Source: Verrucomicrobiales bacterium (GTDB taxonomy: Bacteria; Verrucomicrobiota; Verrucomicrobiia; Verrucomicrobiales; DEV007). Taken from it: a stretch of 40,043 nt of DNA. The stretch is from contig JARGPI010000047.1 of NCBI GenBank assembly GCA_029213005.1, positions 1 to 40,043 on the forward strand. Reading direction: 5' to 3'. Below the pieces are notes generated by a model. That model was not told the origin of the DNA. It worked only from the letters and a program-made list of their open reading frames with translations, and did not search any database. Made by a program: the position numbers and the translations under genes. Positions within the stretch are counted from its first letter, which is position 1. Each line of letters begins with the position of its first letter. This document shows, in pieces, positions 7,520 to 16,334 of this stretch.

Positions 7520-9721
7520 TCATTTTGACCGGCTTCGCGAAAAGGCCAGGTTGCAGGCGTCGTAGAATTCTCCGGTTTTGCAAATGAACGGCCCGGGAAA
7601 ATGTTTTGCCGCGAGGTGGTATAGTGAGTCGATCGACTCAGTCCCGCTATGTAAAACCTCGCGGGTTATATCGAGTTGAAGCAGGGTTCCCAGCAACAGA
7701 TCCGCTGCCATTTCGGTTTCTTCGGGAGTATGTGTCTCCCCGAAGCTCCGCTCCAATTGGAGTACAATACCGGCTTCGGCGAGACTGACGAAAGCGCATT
7801 TCGCGACGAGTGAAATTGGTGCTCCACACTTTCTCAAAAAGGATCCCCGTTCGATATTTCGTTCATAGAAATGTCGGGGCTGAAAGTAAACGGGAGGTGG
7901 CGCCGTTTCCAATCGCAGGAGTTCATCTCTGTCAAGGCTGTCGCTCAAAAAGTCCCACATTGCTTTTAAACGGGTTCTATAGTTTTCCCCGGTTGCGGTC
8001 ACGCCACTGAGGAGCGATTCGGGCTTTGTGATGCCCGCTACCGTGGCGCTGCCGGAATATGCGGACCCTGAGCCATTATCGATTAATTCTCCGCCGATAT
8101 AAGCGCTGACCATGAGGGGGCAATGGTGGCCTTCCGGATATAGCGGTAGTTCAAAACATCGTTGTAGGTGTTTCAGGGTTGCCGCCACTTCGATACCGGA
8201 AAAAACTCCGAGACGTCCTGCGTATTTTCCGGCATTGAGGACGGTATCGAGATGGGAGCCGAAACCCAGTGATTCTCCCGTTAAGCGACGAATCGCTTCG
8301 GGATCCGATTTGATGCTGTGAACGGCTTCTTTATCGAGGAGAAGTCCGTGGAGGTTGCCCACTTGATCGATGCAAACCCGGAGACCCGCCCGGTTCATCT
8401 GTCGAATGGTTTCCAGAACAACCGCGAAGAAACGTCTATTGAAAGCCCGGGCGTCGATAGTTCCTTCGTCGTTTCTCGACCGGGTGGCGACAACTTCTAT
8501 GCGACGACGCAAGCTGACACCAAGACCGTGGTAGTTCCGGATCCGGTCGGGATCGCCCGACGCCGGAAACAGACCCTGCCCCTGACGATATCTTTTGGCT
8601 ATTTCCTTCAACGAATTGAAGTGGGACACAGCATTGGCCGCTCTTGCGAGAGGGATCAACTCCCTTTCGCAGCGAAAGGCTTCCTCTTGCAGCGCTTTTT
8701 TTACACCGAGGTCTGCTTCCAGCACCTCGAGTTTTTCGAGGGTGGAAACAGTCTGATCCGACTGGCCCCACTCGCATGCCTTTATCAATTTTTTCAGTAG
8801 GATGCGACCAGGATTGCCTTCTCCGGTTTGGGCGCGTAACTGGTCGTGGACCTCGGGGTTATCGCCGACAAATATATTGTTCACCCAGGTCCAGGTTGCG
8901 GGATCGCCGATAGTTCCCTCCTCCGCCCCACTCAACTTTCGAACCAGGTTGCTGTGCCGGGAAGTCGAGATTTCGCAGCGGGCAATATCACCCTGATAGC
9001 GTTGATCGATTTGATTCTCCTGCTGATCTGTCAAAAAATCCGTTTCAAGGCGGAATTCACCCAGCATCGGCGCCATGAAGATCCACGCTTCCGGAGCGTG
9101 TAGGAGATGGCGTATCGTTTCCACCGGAAAGAGGCGTGTCCGGTCGAGGGTAACGTCGACGATCCTTTTCACCACACGCAAATCTGTAGGATCCCAGAAG
9201 TTCACCACCACGGCGATATGACTTCTTGCGGTGGCGAACTGAACCCGGTCACGGATCTGTATTCGGTAATTCCCAGCACGTAACACATCGTCCTCTATAC
9301 TGATGTCTTCTGCTCGTTCTTTAATATATCGATGAAAAGCCGGGCTTTGTAAATCTACCCGCGAAGCCAGAGGGTTTTCAGCAATAAGCGCGTGCGGACG
9401 GTGATGACAATCTTTTTCCGCTATTGCAGCAGCTGACATATCCCGTTCCATCACCAGGAGGCGTTGCAGTGCATACGAGGGGATTCCATGCACGTGGGTG
9501 AGCATCCGCAACACGACTCCAGCCTTTTGGCCACAGCCGAATTCTGCTACCGAAAATGGCAGAGGCAGGTAGTTGAGCACCCATTTCAGAAGTTTACTAC
9601 GCTCCGAAAAGAGAGGTAGACCGGAAAGCTCATCGCATTGAATGCTCGATCGAGGCGAGCATTGATTTTCGTAGAGATTGAACTCCTCAGCCCGGGGATT
9701 ATCTATACTTCTTCCAGCCAC
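7520..9721 (-). CDS. Fusion: putative Cys-His-Asp amidohydrolase-like domain plus degenerate M20 (carbamoylase-type) domain
   Basis: A 733-residue protein with two parts. Residues about 40-215 resemble papain-fold protein glutaminase or transglutaminase-like domains: FGCGQKAGVV gives Cys63, RSHIAVVV gives His168 and RIVDVTL gives Asp189. This assignment is tentative. Residues about 395-725 match the amidase/hydantoinase/carbamoylase branch of M20: GFGSHLDTV with His490, ERNIERGS, and ETHTPEE with His664. Several zinc-site residues are changed. YDG has become YAG (Ala501), the Glu-Glu pair is GGEL near 543-546, and the HIEQG histidine is Asn622. The roughly 110-residue lid domain is also missing. 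The M20 part is therefore probably a non-catalytic scaffold. The gene start overlaps the end of the SpoIIAA-like gene upstream by 19 bases, suggesting co-transcription. No signal peptide is seen, so a cytoplasmic location is expected. Confidence 0.7.
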   Translation of the reverse strand: MAGRSIDNPRAEEFNLYENQCSPRSSIQCDELSGLPLFSERSKLLKWVLNYLPLPFSVAEFGCGQKAGVVLRMLTHVHGIPSYALQRLLVMERDMSAAAIAEKDCHHRPHALIAENPLASRVDLQSPAFHRYIKERAEDISIEDDVLRAGNYRIQIRDRVQFATARSHIAVVVNFWDPTDLRVVKRIVDVTLDRTRLFPVETIRHLLHAPEAWIFMAPMLGEFRLETDFLTDQQENQIDQRYQGDIARCEISTSRHSNLVRKLSGAEEGTIGDPATWTWVNNIFVGDNPEVHDQLRAQTGEGNPGRILLKKLIKACEWGQSDQTVSTLEKLEVLEADLGVKKALQEEAFRCERELIPLARAANAVSHFNSLKEIAKRYRQGQGLFPASGDPDRIRNYHGLGVSLRRRIEVVATRSRNDEGTIDARAFNRRFFAVVLETIRQMNRAGLRVCIDQVGNLHGLLLDKEAVHSIKSDPEAIRRLTGESLGFGSHLDTVLNAGKYAGRLGVFSGIEVAATLKHLQRCFELPLYPEGHHCPLMVSAYIGGELIDNGSGSAYSGSATVAGITKPESLLSGVTATGENYRTRLKAMWDFLSDSLDRDELLRLETAPPPVYFQPRHFYERNIERGSFLRKCGAPISLVAKCAFVSLAEAGIVLQLERSFGETHTPEETEMAADLLLGTLLQLDITREVLHSGTESIDSLYHLAAKHFPGPFICKTGEFYDACNLAFSRSRSK

Positions 9722-10080
9722 AGTCTGGCGTCCTCTGTCTCATTGGGTTCAAAGTATTTCACCTTGGCGGTGGTGAATGGGCGGCAAAAGAGCGCCATGC
9801 CTTTTTCCCACCGATTCTCACCGACGATGGCCAGTTTCCCGATGTCGTTGAAGTGTTTGGCATCAAACTTGATGTCTTCCCACAGCGCCCCGGCTTCCCA
9901 GCCCCGAAAGTCATTAAACACCACAAGCAGATTGATCTTGTCCTCTTCTTTGAGACGGTTCTCAATGACCGGGATAAATTGGAGATACTCCTCCTTGGTC
10001 AATTTGCCGGACAGCCGGATTTCAATGTAGCGCCTCGCCAGCGCGTTTCCTTTCGCGATTTCTTTGATCTGTGTCGTCAT
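9703..10080 (-). CDS. SpoIIAA-like (STAS-fold) protein
   Basis: A 125-residue protein of the SpoIIAA-like/DUF3478 family. It shows the pattern of an N-terminal strand pair (RYIEIRLSGKLTKEEY), a helix, KINLLVVFNDFRGWEAGALWEDIKFD, then GKLAIVGENRWEKGMA and a C-terminal YFEPNETEDARLWLEE. Family members bind small hydrophobic ligands or associate with membranes in related structures; a specific role is not established. It is the first gene of a two-gene minus-strand unit with the M20-like fusion, which it overlaps by 19 bases. A double palindrome lies 163 bp upstream, between this gene and the divergent aldo/keto reductase. Confidence 0.85.
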   Translation of the reverse strand: MTTQIKEIAKGNALARRYIEIRLSGKLTKEEYLQFIPVIENRLKEEDKINLLVVFNDFRGWEAGALWEDIKFDAKHFNDIGKLAIVGENRWEKGMALFCRPFTTAKVKYFEPNETEDARLWLEEV

Positions 10081-10242
10081 AATCCTTTAAGTTAGCGCAA
10101 TCTTTATTCCAGTTGCGAGAAGCCTGGCGATGGCTTCGGGTGGCGTTCCGTGGGGCATTCAAGCCTAAATAAACCGTGCATATCTCATTGCTGACGTGCA
10201 CTGTGCAAAGGTGGTCTGGAACTACCGTGACCCGTTTTTTGA

Positions 10243-10285
10243 AGACTGTACCCTGTACAGTCCGGCATTGTACAGGGTACAGTCT
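10243..10285. repeat. Double palindrome, copy 1 (divergent promoter region)
   Basis: Two perfectly complementary 17-base arms (10243-10259 and 10269-10285) are separated by 9 bases. The conserved core is TGTACCCTGTACA followed by its complement TGTACAGGGTACA exactly 22 bases later. Each arm is itself a dyad, TGTAC-NNN-GTACA. It lies between the divergent SpoIIAA-like and aldo/keto reductase genes. Two other copies with the same core and spacing occur at 23517 and 39704. It may be an operator for a dimeric regulator or a dispersed REP-like element. Confidence 0.9.
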
Positions 10286-10344
10286 ACGAAATCGAGCCAG
10301 TCATATTCATTGATTTCGGGAGCTAAATCGATTTTGATGATTCA

Positions 10345-11283
10345 ATGACAAGTCGCACGCTCGGTTCCACCTCTCTCACAGTTTCCCCGATAGGTTTTGG
10401 CTGCGTGGCACTGGCCGGGCAATACGGACCGCTGGCTGAAGAGGAGGGCATTCGCGCGGTTCATCACGCCATTGATTCGGGGATCAACTTTTTCGACACT
10501 TCAGCTTACTACGGCGAGACCCTTTCGGAAACCCGTCTCGGGAAAGCTCTCGAAGGCCGGCGGGACGAGGTGGTTCTCGCCACCAAAGGAGGACGCCACG
10601 CCACAGACCGGTTTGATTTTTCCTACGACAATATTATCCAGATGTGCGAGGACAGCCTGAAGCGGCTGCAAACGGACTGGCTCGACATTTACCAACTTCA
10701 CGATATCGAGTTCGGGGAGATGGATACGGTTCTTGAGGGATGCCGGGCGCTTTGCGATCTGAAAGAGCAGGGCAAAGCCCGGTTTATCGGGGTGACCGGT
10801 TATCCCCCCACCCTGCTGCGTCACATGGCTGAAACCCGGGATTTTGACGTCACACTGACTTACTGCCACGGAAATCTGCTGAATAATCGAATGGATGATG
10901 TGCTCGCCCCCGTCACTAAGAAAAATGGAATGGGACTGATCAACGGGTCGGTCACACACATGGGAGTGCTGACCCCACAGGGTGAACAGGACTGGCACCC
11001 GGCGCCCATCGAAGTGAAACAGGCAGGCCGCGAGGCCGCAAAATACTGCGCTGACCGGGGCGTCAATCTCGCTGAGCTGGCGATTCAGTATTCACTCCGG
11101 AACGAAAATGCCGATGTGACTCTATTGGGGACACGCACCGTGGAAGAGCTTGAAAACAGTATCGCTCTGCTCAACAGGCCGATTGACGAGGAAGTGCTAG
11201 CGGGAGTTGAAGCGATTCTAAAGCCGGTTCATAACGTTGAATGGGCCAGCGGTCTCACGGAAAATGCGGTGAAATACGGTTGA
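10345..11283 (+). CDS. Aldo/keto reductase, L-galactose dehydrogenase-like
   Basis: A 312-residue NAD(P)-dependent aldo/keto reductase. The catalytic tetrad is visible: Asp51 and Tyr56 in NFFDTSAYYGETLSE, Lys81 in ATKGGR and His119 in YQLHDIEFG. These motifs, together with YCHGNLLN and the C-terminal VHNVEWASG, match the plant-type L-galactose dehydrogenase/aldose dehydrogenase subgroup closely. Length is normal. Oxidation of a free aldose sugar is the likely reaction; the exact substrate is inferred from family only. The gene is monocistronic or followed 50 bp later by the secreted helical protein. The double palindrome 60 bp upstream of the start is a candidate regulatory site. Confidence 0.88.
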   Translation: MTSRTLGSTSLTVSPIGFGCVALAGQYGPLAEEEGIRAVHHAIDSGINFFDTSAYYGETLSETRLGKALEGRRDEVVLATKGGRHATDRFDFSYDNIIQMCEDSLKRLQTDWLDIYQLHDIEFGEMDTVLEGCRALCDLKEQGKARFIGVTGYPPTLLRHMAETRDFDVTLTYCHGNLLNNRMDDVLAPVTKKNGMGLINGSVTHMGVLTPQGEQDWHPAPIEVKQAGREAAKYCADRGVNLAELAIQYSLRNENADVTLLGTRTVEELENSIALLNRPIDEEVLAGVEAILKPVHNVEWASGLTENAVKYG

Positions 11284-11333
11284 TCCTGAATATTACGGAG
11301 TCGCTTACCGTCTTACCCGGGAAAGGCTTCGTC

Positions 11334-11864
11334 ATGCAATTCCCACTAAAACCCACACCCTTCTCTTCATTTCTCACGCTTGCGGTGCTTGCGATCGCCA
11401 TGGCTTTCCCGGTCGGCACCCTGAAAGCGGGCCCGTCTGGCGAGCTGGTCAATCTTGCGGGCGACATCGAGACTGTCAGCCGGGATTTGAAATCCGAGTT
11501 CCAATCCCACTACAAAGAATCCTCAGCCTACCGTCACCTCATGAATGATGTGAATGAGCTGCTCGCGAAAACCAGCTCAATCGAAGGTCTCGCGAAGTCC
11601 GGTGCCCCTGCGCAACGCATCCGGACCGATCTCGAAGATTTGGCCAATATCTCGCGTCACCTCGATCTGGTAACCAACGATATCCGCCTGGGGCGCTACA
11701 CAGGACTGGTCACTCGAAACGCATCGTATGCCGACAAAATGTTGAGTGAACTGAGAAGCACGCTCTTCAAAATGGAAAGCGTCGCTGCCGGGCTCAATTC
11801 CGGCTCCGGCAAATCGAAAAACGGCGAGTGGTCCCGGATTTTCACCGGGCTTCTGAAAGGCTGA
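11334..11864 (+). CDS. Secreted alpha-helical protein, paralogue of the gene at 30356-30970
   Basis: A 176-residue exported protein. The start at ATG 11334 is chosen because it begins directly with a signal peptide (hydrophobic about 13-27, likely cleavage after TLKA); a longer frame would bury it. The mature part is nearly all helix, with no Cys. It contains the segment EFQSHYKESSAYRHLM followed by NDVNELLAKT, and further on RTDLEDL and LGRYTGLV. The same order of motifs occurs in the protein at 30356-30970, 19 kb away, so both belong to one family of probable periplasmic proteins. I do not know the family's function. It converges on the LolC/E-like gene with its stop directly adjacent. Confidence 0.8.
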   Translation: MQFPLKPTPFSSFLTLAVLAIAMAFPVGTLKAGPSGELVNLAGDIETVSRDLKSEFQSHYKESSAYRHLMNDVNELLAKTSSIEGLAKSGAPAQRIRTDLEDLANISRHLDLVTNDIRLGRYTGLVTRNASYADKMLSELRSTLFKMESVAAGLNSGSGKSKNGEWSRIFTGLLKG

Positions 11865-13481
11865 TCACTCGCTCCGCAACGCCTTCGCGGGCTGGAGATT
11901 CGCCGCAATCACTGCGGGAATGAGTGCGGCCAGAGTACAGGCAATAAACGCACCGATCGAAATCGTTGCGAGATCTGACCAGGTTTGACTGGCGGGCAGT
12001 CCCCCATCGATTTTATAAATCTCAGCGGAAAACAGATCGACCCCGAAAACCCCGCCTACAAATTCAGCGAGGTTGTTGCGCTGCCAGATCGTGAATTGGG
12101 CCAAAAGCAGCCCTACGATGACCCCGATCAAACCAACGAACATTCCCTGTAAAAGGAAGAGCCACGCAATTTGACTCTCTTTTGCTCCGAGCGCTTTCAT
12201 AAGCCCGATTTCGGAGCGCTTCTGAAAGGTCACCGTGATCATCGTGTTCATGATACAAAAACCACCGACGATCATGATCATAAAGAGGATCAAATACATG
12301 GCCTGACGTTCCGCGGCAATCGCATCGAAAATCAATTTGTGGATCTGCATCCAGGTCAACAGCTGATAGGGCAAACCACCGGTCTGCTCCACATAAGAGA
12401 GCGAATCCCGCGCCGATGAAAAAGTCGACACCCAGTGAATCAACAGCACCACGAAAGCGAGACCTACCGTCGAAATCAGAACCGGCAGGCGGTTTTTCTT
12501 AAAGACGGTCTGACTCAGCGCGACTCCGGAAAGAGCTAAAAGGAAGAGAAAAACCGTCAATGGCGACCAGCGAAACACTTCCTGATTCGACACCGCTGCA
12601 GGCGAGAAACTCGCGGTCTTCAACTCCCCCATGTCGAGATCGACGAGGATGTTGTCTTTGTATTGATCGGCTTGAAAAGCGTCGCTGGTCCGGATCGCGA
12701 TTCCGTGACACTCCTCGAGATCAAAATTGTAGAGGACCTGTCCCGTTTCCAGAGCGAGGAAGATGAGATTTGCATCAACATCCCAGTTCCCGGAATCGAA
12801 AATACCGGTTACGGTCACTTCCTGAGGCACCGTCATGTCACGGACCTTTTGCTTGGCTGCGGCACGCTGCTCGTCGTCACCCTTCTCGACCTCATCCAGC
12901 GCGGCCATGATCGACTCCATGTCTTTAGGCGAATAAAGCAACAACTTAGCGCCCACATCCAGTCCCAGATTTTGCGCCATGGCATCCCCGACCACCACCG
13001 AATAGGGATCGAGATGGAACTCCCCTGCCGGGATCATTTTGGGATGTTCTTTGGCGTTTTTCGGATCGTAGTCCGGATTGTTTCGCTTCGCCATCTTGTT
13101 GGAGAAGCGCTCATAATCTTCACTCCCCGGCTTCGGCGGATCGATCGCCCGAATGATCGGGGCATTTCTCATCCCCTGATATTCCATAATGACACTGCCC
13201 CAGACAAAGGGCGAAGCGGAGACCACGCCCTCGGTGTTCTGAAGTTTTTCCATGAGAGGAACAAAATCCTCAATATAACCGCCCGCACGAATCTCAAGAT
13301 GGGGCTCAAAACCGAGGATATTCTCTTTTATTTTCTCCCCGTAGCCCGAAAACACCGCGATGACCACGGTGAGCAGCCAAACCCCGAGGGTGACGCCGAG
13401 AACCGAAATGACCGTAATGATCGAAACGAAAGTTCGCTTCGGCTTCAGGTAGCGTAGGGCAATAAAAGGGCTGAAAAACAT
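11865..13481 (-). CDS. LolC/LolE-like ABC transporter permease (FtsX domain)
   Basis: A 538-residue inner-membrane protein of the lipoprotein-releasing permease family. It begins with SPFIALRYLKPKRTFVSIITVISVLG, typical of LolC/LolE, followed by TM1, a large periplasmic MacB-like domain (about 45-290) with SPFVWG, and a C-terminal FtsX region. That region shows GGFCIMNTMITVTFQKRSEIGLMKALGA, the coupling-helix motif that contacts the ATPase. Usual length is about 400; here an insertion of roughly 100 residues (about 310-390) adds two hydrophobic segments before the usual TM2. No LolD ATPase gene is adjacent, so the partner must be encoded elsewhere. Likely role is extraction of outer-membrane lipoproteins, fitting the several lipoproteins nearby. 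Confidence 0.85.
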   Translation of the reverse strand: MFFSPFIALRYLKPKRTFVSIITVISVLGVTLGVWLLTVVIAVFSGYGEKIKENILGFEPHLEIRAGGYIEDFVPLMEKLQNTEGVVSASPFVWGSVIMEYQGMRNAPIIRAIDPPKPGSEDYERFSNKMAKRNNPDYDPKNAKEHPKMIPAGEFHLDPYSVVVGDAMAQNLGLDVGAKLLLYSPKDMESIMAALDEVEKGDDEQRAAAKQKVRDMTVPQEVTVTGIFDSGNWDVDANLIFLALETGQVLYNFDLEECHGIAIRTSDAFQADQYKDNILVDLDMGELKTASFSPAAVSNQEVFRWSPLTVFLFLLALSGVALSQTVFKKNRLPVLISTVGLAFVVLLIHWVSTFSSARDSLSYVEQTGGLPYQLLTWMQIHKLIFDAIAAERQAMYLILFMIMIVGGFCIMNTMITVTFQKRSEIGLMKALGAKESQIAWLFLLQGMFVGLIGVIVGLLLAQFTIWQRNNLAEFVGGVFGVDLFSAEIYKIDGGLPASQTWSDLATISIGAFIACTLAALIPAVIAANLQPAKALRSE

Positions 13482-13561
13482 AATCTTGCGCGATTGGACA
13501 GCGCACGTTAATGGAATGTTGAAAATCCGATAGCTTAAATTTCCGGATCGATCAATACGTT

Positions 13562-14185
13562 ATGAATCAGCGCAGGGAGCGATACAAATCTTTCATTTTA
13601 ATCGGAGCACCGGGCAGTGGTAAAGGCACTCAAGGCTCCATTCTGGGGGCAATCCCGAGGTTTTACCACTTTTCAATGGGCGATGCGTTCCGGTCGATGG
13701 ATACCCGAACCGATATCGGTCAGGAATTTATCAAATATTCGAGAAAGGGAGATCTCGTTCCCGATGAGTTGACGATTCGTTTTTTCCAGATCCAGGCGGA
13801 TGCCCGGGCCGATCTCCACATGTTCAAGCCGGATATCGATATTTTGATCCTCGACGGGGTTCCCCGCAATATCGAGCAGGCCAGGCTGCTGGAGGATCAT
13901 ATCGATGTGCTGCAACTCTTTCATCTGACCTGTCCTGACCGGGAGGAACTGATCACCCGGATCCGGAAGCGGGCCATCAAGAGCGGGCGTTTGGATGACG
14001 CCAATGAAGACGTGATCCGCAAACGGATCGAGACCTATGAAAACGAGACCAAGGGACTGATCGACTTTTACCACGACCGGACTTCGGACATCAATGCAGA
14101 CCAGCCGCCCGTAAAAGTGCTTTCCGACATTCTCAAGGTCGTATTTGATCACCCCGAGTGGCAGGAATTTGTCGGTGAGATGTAA
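13562..14185 (+). CDS. Adenylate kinase-like nucleoside monophosphate kinase
   Basis: A 207-residue P-loop NMP kinase. The Walker A loop is GAPGSGKGTQ (about 16-25), the NMP-binding helix starts at FSMGDAFR, the substrate loop is DGVPRN and the lid region is RKRAIKSGRLDDANEDVIRKRI. The lid is short, with no zinc cysteines. Two usually conserved positions differ from standard adenylate kinase: the FSTGD threonine is Met and the DGFPR phenylalanine is Val. It may be a second, divergent adenylate kinase or act on a different monophosphate. It is monocistronic, divergent from the LolC/E-like permease, and ends 2 bases before the stop of the converging kinase gene. Confidence 0.82.
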   Translation: MNQRRERYKSFILIGAPGSGKGTQGSILGAIPRFYHFSMGDAFRSMDTRTDIGQEFIKYSRKGDLVPDELTIRFFQIQADARADLHMFKPDIDILILDGVPRNIEQARLLEDHIDVLQLFHLTCPDREELITRIRKRAIKSGRLDDANEDVIRKRIETYENETKGLIDFYHDRTSDINADQPPVKVLSDILKVVFDHPEWQEFVGEM

Positions 14186-14187
14186 AG

Positions 14188-16197
14188 TTACGGGTTTTCA
14201 GAGCCGTTCCCGATCCAATACAATTCCGTGAATTTGGGCGGCCACGTTCTGAAACAAATGTCTCTGGTCGGTCCAATCTCTGAGATTTTTCTGATCAAGT
14301 CGGCATTCTTTTCCGCGCCCCAGGCCTGCCAGGATCCATCTGAAAATTGAACAGCTATCAGGTCCACATCCGATTCGACCCGCACTGGTTTTTTAGACTG
14401 AAAATCCGGGACCTCCAATAAAGCGGCGAGAACGGGATTATAATTATCCTGCTTAACTTTCCAGACCTCAACCTTCCCATCCTGATCCACCCCGACAAAA
14501 TGTAATGGTCCGCAGGCAATGTCCTTCCAATTATTCTTATCCGAAATATCGCGGATCATCTTAACTTCGCCGCTGTCCCATCCGCTTATGGTTCCATCCG
14601 CACGGAGAAATAAACCAACTTGAGAATAGCCGTCTATTTCGACAATCTCGCTTTCCGCCTCAACTTCTTTGAACAATTTATCGAGAGAATCCCTCACTTC
14701 CGGATCTACCGCAAAGTGAAGCCGGCCGTCTCTGGTTAGCACCGTGGTGAATCTTGCCCCTCCCTGAATAAACTGGACGTCATCGGGAATGATATCATCA
14801 CGAAAATGATGGGGTTGCTTCGTAACGGAAAGCGCTCTTAACGTGTTTTCAACGGTAAGGCTCCATGTCGCGGTCAACATTCTCGTCCCCATTGCATCCG
14901 GAGGTGGTTTGACACGAAGTACCGTACCATCAGTCATGTAACCGCTTATCGTGCGGGGAAAAAACACGCTCACCTCCAGTTCAAAAAAGTTCGATAACTC
15001 CCGGGCAACCCGTCTGGAGCCGGAACCAAGGGCAGGCGTCCAATGATAGAGTGCACCGGGCGGCAGATCGATCTCGGGGATCCGCATCATATATTTCTCT
15101 GTGACCTGTTTGATTGCTTTTACTTCCCCGGCGGTGGGGGCGCGGGCGATCGGTGTACCTTCAACTTCCCGCTGATTCAGCCAGAGAACAATCCCCAGCA
15201 AAACCAGCAGAGCGGCGCCAAACCAGATACCCATTTTCCGGCTCTTTCGGCTTCGGGCGACTTTGGACTGATAGGATTCCACCGCTTCAGTGAACTCCAC
15301 GGCACTGTTGGGCCTCGACTCAGGGTCAGGATTTAAACCACGTAGAATCGTCTGATGAAGTTTTTTATACTTCGATGATTGCCCCGACACCTTCTGGTTC
15401 CCCCCTGTCGGGATATGTCCGGTCAGCATCTCATAAAACAGAACGGCCAGAGAGAAAATGTCAGACTTTACGTCCGTTTCTTTTGCGGAAGTCCGCTGCT
15501 CCGGCGCCATGTATAGAGGCGTCCCGAACCCCTCGTTTTCTGTAGTTAAAGAATAATCCCAGAGGGCGCCCAGCGATTTTGCCAAACCAAAATCGGTAAC
15601 TTTAACATCCCCGTCTTTGCTCACCAGAATATTTCCCGGTTTGATGTCCCGGTGGAGAATGCCAAGTCGGTGTGCACAGTCAACCGCGTTACAAATCTGA
15701 GAAATCAATGGTAGTGCCACTTCGAGGTCCAGAGCCCCGTTTTTCAGCAATTCGCTGAGACTTGAACCCTCGATATACTCCATCAACAGGAACTGAAGCC
15801 CGTCCCGTTCGTCGAAATCGTAAACCGTGACAATATTGGGGTGACTGACTTCAGCCATGGCCCGCGCTTCCCGCGTAAAACGCTCACTGGCGGTTACATC
15901 CCTTTTGCTCCGGCTCCGCAATATTTTCAGCGCGACGTGACGTCCCAGTGACTTCTGTTTTGCCAGAAACACGCGACCCATGCCGCCTTTCCCGATCAGC
16001 TTTATGATTTCCAGGTCGGGAAATTTGGGAGCCAAATCCTCGATCGTCAGCTCGTCGATGGAATCGTCATCGGAGGAACCTGCCACGACGGTCTCATCGT
16101 CATTGAGAGCGGCAAACATACAGGCAGGACAAAACGCAACCTCATCACACTTCAGTGTGCTGAAATTCGCTCCACAATTTTTGCATGTTGCCTCCAT
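14188..16197 (-). CDS. Membrane Ser/Thr protein kinase with zinc ribbon and RCC1-like extracytoplasmic part (paralogue 1)
   Basis: A 669-residue protein. ATG 16197 is chosen because it aligns with the neighbouring paralogue (MEATCKNCG versus METYCDNCG) and has a purine-rich GAGAGGG just upstream; the frame remains open 53 codons further. Layout: zinc ribbon CKNCG...CPAC (about 5-26), Pkn2-type kinase domain with GKGGMGRVFLAKQ, HRDIKPGNIL, DFGLAKS and APEQ, a TM segment (about 320-340), and an extracytoplasmic region of about 320 residues. That region contains RCC1/beta-propeller-like strands such as VQFSDGSWQAWG. All kinase catalytic residues are present. It is the downstream member of a tandem pair with the gene at 16335-18341, 137 bp away. 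Expected to be a receptor-like kinase signalling across the inner membrane. Confidence 0.85.
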   Translation of the reverse strand: MEATCKNCGANFSTLKCDEVAFCPACMFAALNDDETVVAGSSDDDSIDELTIEDLAPKFPDLEIIKLIGKGGMGRVFLAKQKSLGRHVALKILRSRSKRDVTASERFTREARAMAEVSHPNIVTVYDFDERDGLQFLLMEYIEGSSLSELLKNGALDLEVALPLISQICNAVDCAHRLGILHRDIKPGNILVSKDGDVKVTDFGLAKSLGALWDYSLTTENEGFGTPLYMAPEQRTSAKETDVKSDIFSLAVLFYEMLTGHIPTGGNQKVSGQSSKYKKLHQTILRGLNPDPESRPNSAVEFTEAVESYQSKVARSRKSRKMGIWFGAALLVLLGIVLWLNQREVEGTPIARAPTAGEVKAIKQVTEKYMMRIPEIDLPPGALYHWTPALGSGSRRVARELSNFFELEVSVFFPRTISGYMTDGTVLRVKPPPDAMGTRMLTATWSLTVENTLRALSVTKQPHHFRDDIIPDDVQFIQGGARFTTVLTRDGRLHFAVDPEVRDSLDKLFKEVEAESEIVEIDGYSQVGLFLRADGTISGWDSGEVKMIRDISDKNNWKDIACGPLHFVGVDQDGKVEVWKVKQDNYNPVLAALLEVPDFQSKKPVRVESDVDLIAVQFSDGSWQAWGAEKNADLIRKISEIGPTRDICFRTWPPKFTELYWIGNGSENP

Positions 16198-16334
16198 AAA
16201 ATCCCTCTCAAATCCCGCTAACCGTTCGGGGAAATTAAGACCATGTCTCTCTAAAACACATAAGAACCTTTGCAAGAGTACATTAAGGTGCCCCCAATTG
16301 GGGGGGACGCCGATGGCAGGTCCAGGAATCGACC

